From positions 1-14,959 of the forward strand of contig CABPSV020000242.1 in assembly GCA_902459845.2 (NCBI GenBank): a stretch of 14,959 bases of DNA, in the 5' to 3' direction. Shown here piece by piece: positions 9,723-14,959 of this stretch; position 1 is the stretch's first letter; every line of letters begins with the position of its first letter. Below the pieces are notes generated by a model. That model was not told the DNA's origin, made no database searches, and saw nothing but the letters and a program-made list of their open reading frames with translations. Origin of the DNA: Hepatocystis sp. ex Piliocolobus tephrosceles. Lineage: Eukaryota > Apicomplexa > Aconoidasida > Haemosporida > Plasmodiidae. The position numbers were made by a program, and so were the translations under genes.

Positions 9723-9737
9723 TTTGTTCATTGAAAA

Positions 9738-10039
9738 ATGCATTTTAATAACCATTCAAACATAAAATGCGATTATATGCGTACAAATGATCATGTGAGA
9801 AATGTACCTGCATCCGTGGCTCCAATACATACACATGACAAAACAATAAAAACAAAATTGTTTACTTTTTTAATTAAAGCTATTATTTTAATCATCCTTT
9901 TAAAAAATATACATTATTTATATTACATTGAGTAAGTACTATATCACGCATTTATAATATGTTTCTATTGCCTATATTTTAATTTCATACTATATTTTAT
10001 GCAAATTCTATTTTTATATAGATAAAAAAATGTATAAAA

Positions 10040-10070
<31 letters not shown>

Positions 10071-10705
10071 TTAATATATATGTATATGTATATAATAATA
10101 ACCTTACATGACGATAATAAATATAGTAAAAAAAAAAAAAAAAAAAATTGGTAACATCATTTCCATTTGTTTTTTGCAGGAATAATAATGAAGTGCCATT
10201 ACATAACTCAAAAACGTGTCATGACCAAATAATCACCATATTTAATAAAAGAAATAGTCACCAAATTCATCAAACTATAGTAAGACACTTGCTAGAACTA
10301 CCTGACGATGAGGAACAATCTTGGTCGCAAACTTTAGTGTTATTTAATGTAGATGAACTGAATAATATTGACCATATTTTTACCCAAGAAGAACTTGAAG
10401 AAAAAACTACAAAATTATTACACAATTTTTTTGATTATACTACTACAACATATGCAGATTTTATAGCTGATTATAATAAAGAATGGTGTTATGAAATGTG
10501 GAATGATGTGTGGTGTAAACAAGCGGAAATATATAACACTGAAATTCATAACATATTAAATAATATCTGTATACCCATGTACTTTAAAGTACAGTATATA
10601 TTAAAAACATTTAATATACTATTGTATAAATTTAATAATTATTTACAATATGTTAAATATGAATGGGATTTAAAAGATGAACCAGAACATTATTTAGAGA
10701 GGTAA
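9738..10705 (+). CDS. PEXEL-containing exported helical protein, possibly PHIST/PRESAN-like, two exons (239 aa)
   Basis: Exon 1 is 9738-9931, ending at donor GTAAGT; exon 2 is 10180-10705, after acceptor TTTTTTGCAG. The split codon is GA+G (Glu65). Exon 1 has about 40 polar residues and then a hydrophobic stretch at 41-55 (LFTFLIKAIILIILL), the recessed signal sequence common in exported Plasmodium proteins. PEXEL RHLLE is at 100-104, followed by an acidic stretch LPDDEEQSWSQ. The rest is predicted helical with several tryptophans (EWCYEMWNDVWCKQ; YEWDLKD) and an opening FTQEELEEK like the first helix of PRESAN domains. There is no second membrane segment, so it is probably soluble in the host cell. 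PHIST membership is a pattern-based guess; export is well supported. A GT (GTAAAC) overlaps the stop region at 10703, so a further exon is possible but not needed. Confidence 0.82.
9932..10179 (+). other. Intron of the PHIST-like exported gene
   Basis: A 248-base intron with donor GTAAGT and acceptor TTTTTTGCAG, splitting codon 65 after its second base. It contains a (TA)n tract (about 10043-10070) and an A-run (10127-10147). Confidence 0.82.
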
Positions 10706-10837
10706 ACAAAAAAGTTATTTTACAATCTTTTTTTTGAACAAAAGTATCCTAAAGCATTAACAGCAATGCAAATGATTATATAACCTATCTATGTGTGAAA
10801 CTTATATCTAAAACTTATTTGTACATATAATTCTTAA

Positions 10838-10878
<41 letters not shown>

Positions 10879-12024
10879 GTATTACTGTTATATATGCTAA
10901 CTACTATGAAATCATGAGTAGTTTTATTTTTATACGCATGGTAATATGCTAAAGTATGTCAAATTTTAATTATAGATTTTTAAAAGAGTTTTACATATTA
11001 GTCTCAAAAAAAAATATAAAAAAAAAAAAAAAATATAAATGATTATCCAACTTTTGTTAAAACATTAATATTATAATTATTGTTTGTACTGGTGATAAAT
11101 AGTAATGCTATTATCTCCACATAAAACCTTTTTTATACAATTTCATTTTCTTTCATTTACTTTGATTTGTTTTTATATGTAAAAATATTGTTGAAAAAAT
11201 TAGACTTCACTTGTATTTACTATTTGGGTTCTGTCTCGTTCATTCTATATATATAATATATGCGCGTGCCACGAGTATAGTACTCACGAGCAAAGGCATT
11301 TTTTTTTTTTTTTTTTTTATAAATCCTTTTATTTCGTTCATTTATCTCTTATACGCATTTTTTTTAATGATGTCTCAAAAAAACAAAATACAAAATTTTC
11401 AAAATTTGTGCAACCACAAAAAATAGACACATACAAAAAAAAAAAAAAAAAAAAAAATGCGTTATAGACTTTTACATAATTCTAATGCAATTATTGTTCA
11501 ATGCGGAGTATGTATAACGATATTCGTATCATTTAATTAAAAAAAAGTGCACGCGTATTCTAATTTTTTTTTTTTTTTTTTTTTTTTCATTACTTTTAAA
11601 GTTTTTTTTTTTTTAAATAAAATTATTTTTTCAAAATCAAAATTTTTTTTTTTTTTTAATTATTTATTTTTATTTTTTTTTCATTTTTTTTTTATATTTA
11701 TATTTTTTCTGTCTAAAAATTAAAAATAATTTTTTAATTTTAAAAACTAAAAAAAGTTAAAAAAGCAAATAAATCAATTTTGCAAATATTAACAGAACAA
11801 AATTTAAGAATACAAAATAGCATAACTTTAAAATTTCTTTTTTTTTTTCTCTTTTTTTTTTTCTCTTTTTTTTTTTCTCTTTTTTTTTTTTTCCATTTTT
11901 TCTATTTTTTCATTAAGTGATCCACTATTTGCTTGCATATTATTTTTTCTTTTCTTTATTTATTTTATTTTATTTTTTTTTATATTTATTGCGAAATAAT
12001 TAGTACTTTACAAGAATTCTGAAA
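10706..12024. other. Intergenic stretch between two plus-strand genes
   Basis: No supported gene. It holds an (AT)n tract (about 10841-10876), a slightly GC-richer patch at about 11205-11300 with a small inverted repeat GAGTA-TAG-TACTC (11273-11285), and from about 11560 to 11990 a strongly pyrimidine-biased plus strand that ends near the next ATG. This T-rich stretch probably belongs to the promoter or 5' UTR of the 113-aa gene. An open frame across 11211-11426 has no upstream ATG and crosses a T-run; I reject it. Confidence 0.55.
11849..11880. repeat. 14-bp period CTCT/T-tract repeat in a pyrimidine-rich leader
   Basis: CTCT blocks recur every 14 bases (11849, 11863, 11877), separated by T10 tracts, inside a longer T-rich segment upstream of the ATG at 12025. 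It probably arose by slippage; a role as a DNA-structure or promoter element is possible. Confidence 0.8.
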
Positions 12025-12499
12025 ATGATTGGACTCTCAACTATTCCTTGCATCCTATGGAACATATTCCTTTATGTAGTGGAGAAAACGTTGAAATTTC
12101 ACGCAGAGGTGGATGATTTGTCGTTTTTGGCCGTTGCCATGTTTTTATTAATGTTATCTACAGTTATCATTGTAAGATAAAAAAAAACTATTAAACAGTT
12201 TATAAAAAGCTGTGTATCTACATATTTACTTAAAACTACTATTTAATTATACATTTCCATACATGTATAAGCATATATTATTTTTATACTTATTTTTATT
12301 ACAGCATAAAAACACGTATAATTACGAGAACTCTTTATATGATAACCCAATGCGAGCTTTTTTACGTGGTAGAGGTGTGGTGTTTCCAGATGAACAAGAT
12401 CAAGAACCTGAAATATATATACCAGAGCCCAAATTACGAATAACACCCAATGGAGCTGAAATAATATATTGGAATCCAGTGGAATGCGATTTAGAGTAA
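12025..12499 (+). CDS. Small two-exon membrane protein of unknown function (113 aa)
   Basis: Exon 1 is 12025-12171 (49 codons), ending at donor GTAAGATA; exon 2 is 12305-12499, after acceptor TTTTTATTACAG. The join is phase 0 and the ATG follows an A-rich GAAA context. Exon 1 encodes a hydrophobic N-terminus (about 5-19, IPCILWNIFLYVV) and a second hydrophobic segment (about 33-49, LSFLAVAMFLLMLSTVII), separated by a charged loop. Exon 2 encodes a soluble tail: YENSLYDNPMRAF, RGRG, an acidic patch DEQDQEPE, then a Pro-rich end including IYWNPVECDLE. There is no PEXEL. GC content and sequence complexity are clearly higher than in the flanks, and the protein looks constrained, so I read it as a conserved core gene. 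I do not recognise the family. It could be a small organellar or secretory-pathway membrane subunit, but nothing in the sequence decides that. Confidence 0.85.
12172..12304 (+). other. Intron of the 113-aa membrane protein gene
   Basis: A 133-base intron with donor GTAAGA and acceptor TTATTACAG, phase 0. It separates the two hydrophobic segments from the soluble tail. Without splicing the frame stops two codons after the donor. Confidence 0.82.
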
Positions 12500-12847
12500 A
12501 AAAAAGAAAAAAATAGATAAAATATAATGTTGGGCTGGTGTATATATTAAAAATATGTTCATATTGTTAAAGCTCACATAATATATATGTATATTAATAT
12601 GTAAATTAATTTCTTTTTTTTAAATATCTCAATATTATTATAACAATTTTTTTTTTTTTTTTTTTTTACTTTATTCAAATTACCAACAAAAGTTTTTGAA
12701 TCTTATATATTATATATACATTTTACAATAGTACCAGACTTTTTCCAGCTTTGCAACATCATCATATTACAAAATTGCATAAGTATTACTAATGTTATGA
12801 AAACGCATATACACTCATTTTTTTCCGTTTTTTATTTTACATTCTAA

Positions 12848-12878
<31 letters not shown>

Positions 12879-14718
12879 TTTTTGAACATGAGAATTATAT
12901 AAGTGGTTTTTGAATAACGTTGACCACTTTTGTACATTATTTTATGATACATAATATACATATATCGTGATGTGTTTTATTCATTATACCGTGCTGTGTT
13001 TTTAGTTGCCTTTTTTTTTTTTTTTTATTATTAAACTGTTAACGCAGTTAAAAAAAAAACAAAAAAAAACAAAAAAACCCCTTAAAAAAATAAAAAAAAA
13101 ATGCATGTGTAAAACATATTTTGATAAAATATATGTAATAAACACATTACATATATGCAGCAATAGTAATAAATATATATAAACCAAATGCACTTTTCTC
13201 ATAATGTTTCTGATGATGCTTTTGAAAATATTTTAAAAAACATAATACGAAACTTATACAATCTTATATGTTACATGTTTCAAGTTTTATGTTTTATAAA
13301 ATAGATGACTAAATTAAAAAAAATAGTTTACATTTTGTAAATTTTTAGTTTATAAAAAAATACTAAGTTGTTCAAAATATTTTACACCAACATGTGATCA
13401 CCAATCATATAAAAATAATTAACAACAGTATGTAACATAACACATATAAAAAAAAAAAAAAAAAAAAAAAAAAGCAGTTTTGTTTAAATTTATAATATTT
13501 TAAAATCTCATTCATTCATGTTTTTAACTTTTATTATCTGTAATATTGTCTTCATTTTTACAAGTATCATCAATTGTTATTTTTGTCATGGTTAAATAGA
13601 CATATTTGTGCAGATGCATTATTACTCAAGATGACTATAATAAGAATCATGTAATAACCAATTAAAGATTTTATTCATGTAAGAACTTTCTTTTATCTCA
13701 TATATTCTATATCGTTTTCTTTTACATTTTTTTTTTTTTTTTTTTACATATTTTTCTTATTTATTTAGCATTCATGTTTAGTGTGCATAACCTATTTACC
13801 TTAATCTATTCGCGACTAATATCATGTTATTGTGTTACATACATCACTGCTTTCTTCGTCTTCATGTGACTAATTTCATTTTTAGTATATTTTTGTTCCT
13901 ACACATATAAAAAAAAAAAAAAAAAATAAATAGTCCAAACAAATTTTGTTTTTAGCATTGAAATTTAAAAAAAGATTATGAATAAAATAATATGTATATT
14001 GAAAAAAAAGTGGAGAAATACAATTTATTTTGTATCCCACACATATATGCGTATATATATATATATATATATAAATTGTAGCGCATATTTTTATGATTAA
14101 TATGCGCGTTATTATTATGTAATAGTCGTCACATTTAATACAAATTATTAATTAATAAATACATGTTAAAACATATCGTATACTTTGATTTTATGTTCTA
14201 TATCGCTCTTATATATTTTCCATTTTTGCATGTTTAACATTTTTCCATACGCTGTATCAGTTCAACATATCTTATGTAAAATACAGATGTATAAATATAC
14301 GTTTTTAAAACATTTAATAAGAATCTATTTCTTATAATTACATATAAATTGTTAAAACACTCATATTTATTAAAAAAATATAAAACTAAATCTAAAAAAT
14401 AAAAAAATGCGTTATAAAAAGTGCTTAACACATTTTTGTATTTTTGCACTTATCAAACATAGAATTGTGTTCTAAAAATCCATTGCATTTTGTACAATAT
14501 ATTTTTGTTTTAAATGTCAAAATTACATTAAAAATAAAAATTATAACTTACGTGATTACTACATGTAAGATAAATTACTAACTGTATATAAATGAGTTTT
14601 ACTAAAATCTTTAATTGTAATTTTTTTATTTTTTATAATATGGATATTATCAATATATTTTTATTTTTAAAATTTTTTTTTTATTTCTTTATACATTTGT
14701 TTATGTGTTCATATCTTA
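12500..14718. other. Intergenic stretch between convergent genes, no supported gene
   Basis: A 2.2 kb region between the 3' end of the 113-aa gene and the last exon of the right-edge gene. It contains T-runs (12645-12667, 12858-12877, 13010-13026), A-runs (13450-13473), a (TA)n tract (about 14053-14072), a short polar ORF (13524-13619, minus), a GC-richer patch (about 13765-13870) and a perfect inverted repeat (14081-14107). None is convincing as a gene, but this is long for a gap between two 3' ends, so a non-coding RNA or a missed multi-exon gene is possible. Confidence 0.5.
14081..14107. other. Perfect 9-bp inverted repeat (hairpin) between convergent genes
   Basis: The arms are GCGCATATT (14081-14089) and AATATGCGC (14099-14107), with a 9-base loop. 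The GCGC ends stand out in this A/T-rich DNA. It could form an RNA or DNA hairpin; function is unknown. Confidence 0.6.
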
Positions 14719-14886
14719 CTATTTTAATTCTTCTAAAAAGTCAGTAGGTCCACCACCATATTTTTCTTTAATTTGGCGACGACGTTTTTCTCTACTATCA
14801 TAAGATTTTTTGATAAAATCATCCATCTCATCTCCATCATCAATTTCATTTTTTTTCTTGTGACATCCATTTTCACACTCTTCCTT
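14719..14886 (-). CDS. Last exon of a gene running off the right edge (55 C-terminal residues)
   Basis: Acceptor TATATAG ends at 14887. The following frame is open for 55 codons to TAG at 14721-14719. The peptide is polar: KEECENGCHKKKNEIDDGDE, then MDDFIKKSYDSREKRRRQIK and EKYGGGPTDFLEELK. Its GC content is clearly above the flanking DNA, and an acidic patch, a basic KRRRQIK patch and a Gly-Gly-Gly turn argue for real coding sequence. No suitable start lies in the remaining 73 bases, so earlier exons are outside. The start phase is inferred from the frame without stops. I do not recognise the protein. Confidence 0.72.
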   Translation of the reverse strand, partial: KEECENGCHKKKNEIDDGDEMDDFIKKSYDSREKRRRQIKEKYGGGPTDFLEELK

Positions 14887-14959
14887 CTATATATTTAAAA
14901 AATATACATAAACATTTTATTAACGATTAATTTCACATAATTAAGAATACATATAAAAA

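Larger units (their letters stand above)
7491..9737. promoter_or_regulatory. Divergent intergenic region between two exported-protein genes
   Basis: A gene-free 2.2 kb stretch separates the start codons of the Hsp40 gene (minus) and the helical exported protein gene (plus), so it must carry both 5' UTRs and both promoters. It contains an eight-copy 20-bp array (7811-7970), TTATTCATTY repeats (8699-8748), long T-runs (8746-8769, 9302-9326) and a 25-bp/short-unit array (9601-9722) just before the plus-strand ATG. No known transcription factor site is claimed. I see no ORF in it with coding character. Confidence 0.6.

Noticed and set aside
10148..10179. Start of the PHIST-like gene at a GTG within 10148-10150
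   Set aside because: That part is the 3' end of the intron; the exon starts at 10180 after TTTTTTGCAG, and the in-phase signal-peptide exon lies upstream.
11211..11426. 71-codon plus-strand frame
   Set aside because: It begins at a TTG, has no early ATG, runs through a T-tract and lacks splice context.
12243..12446. 67-codon minus-strand frame
   Set aside because: It is antisense to the well-supported exon 2 of the 113-aa gene and its intron.
13002..13202. 66-codon minus-strand frame rich in Phe
   Set aside because: It is composed of A/T-runs and has no good start or splice signals.
14234..14449. 71-codon minus-strand frame, hydrophobic/Tyr-Phe rich
   Set aside because: It starts at GTG, has low complexity typical of A/T-rich intergenic DNA, and shows no PEXEL or splice pairing.
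1..14959. tRNA, rRNA, telomere repeats, CRISPR array, insertion sequence
   Set aside because: I looked for telomere heptamers (GGGTTYA type), tRNA-like cloverleaf boxes, spaced direct repeats and transposase-like frames and saw none.

Overview
The window looks like nuclear DNA of a malaria parasite (Plasmodium or a very close haemosporidian). The signs are extreme A+T richness, A/T runs of 39 to 48 bases, (TA)n tracts, short introns with GTAAGN or GTAAAA donors and T-rich acceptors, and several genes built as a signal-peptide exon followed by an exon with a PEXEL export motif (RxLxE/Q/D). I cannot fix the species. The layout resembles a boundary between subtelomeric exported genes (left) and ordinary genes (right).

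From left to right: (1) 224-298, minus strand, a 25-codon signal-peptide exon of a gene that runs off the left edge. (2) 2350-3501, minus, a two-exon gene for a 312-residue exported protein with PEXEL RILSQ, a charged helical body and a C-terminal membrane segment. Its first exon is also 25 codons, shares F-W-x-N at the same positions and has a matching leader, so (1) and (2) look like tandem paralogues. (3) 5694-7490, minus, a four-exon gene for a 373-residue exported type II Hsp40 (signal sequence, PEXEL RLLAE, J domain with HPD, DnaJ C-terminal domain). (4) 9738-10705, plus, a two-exon gene for a 239-residue exported helical protein, possibly PHIST/PRESAN-like, with PEXEL RHLLE. (5) 12025-12499, plus, a two-exon 113-residue membrane protein without an export motif. 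(6) 14719-14886, minus, the last exon of a gene that runs off the right edge.

Genes 3 and 4 are divergent and share a 2.2 kb intergenic region that holds an eight-copy 20-bp tandem array. Minisatellites (11 to 25 bp units) are frequent. Two lie in introns of genes 1 and 2, one in intron 2 of the Hsp40 gene, one ends just before the ATG of gene 4, and one sits between genes 2 and 3. Genes 1 to 4 all carry signals for export into the host red cell. The Hsp40 would be expected to act as a co-chaperone there, and the others are candidate remodelling factors of unknown function.

All exon joins were made by eye from splice consensus and reading phase, with no transcript evidence. The remaining long stretches (299-2349, 3502-5693, 7491-9737, 10706-12024, 12500-14718) show no convincing gene.
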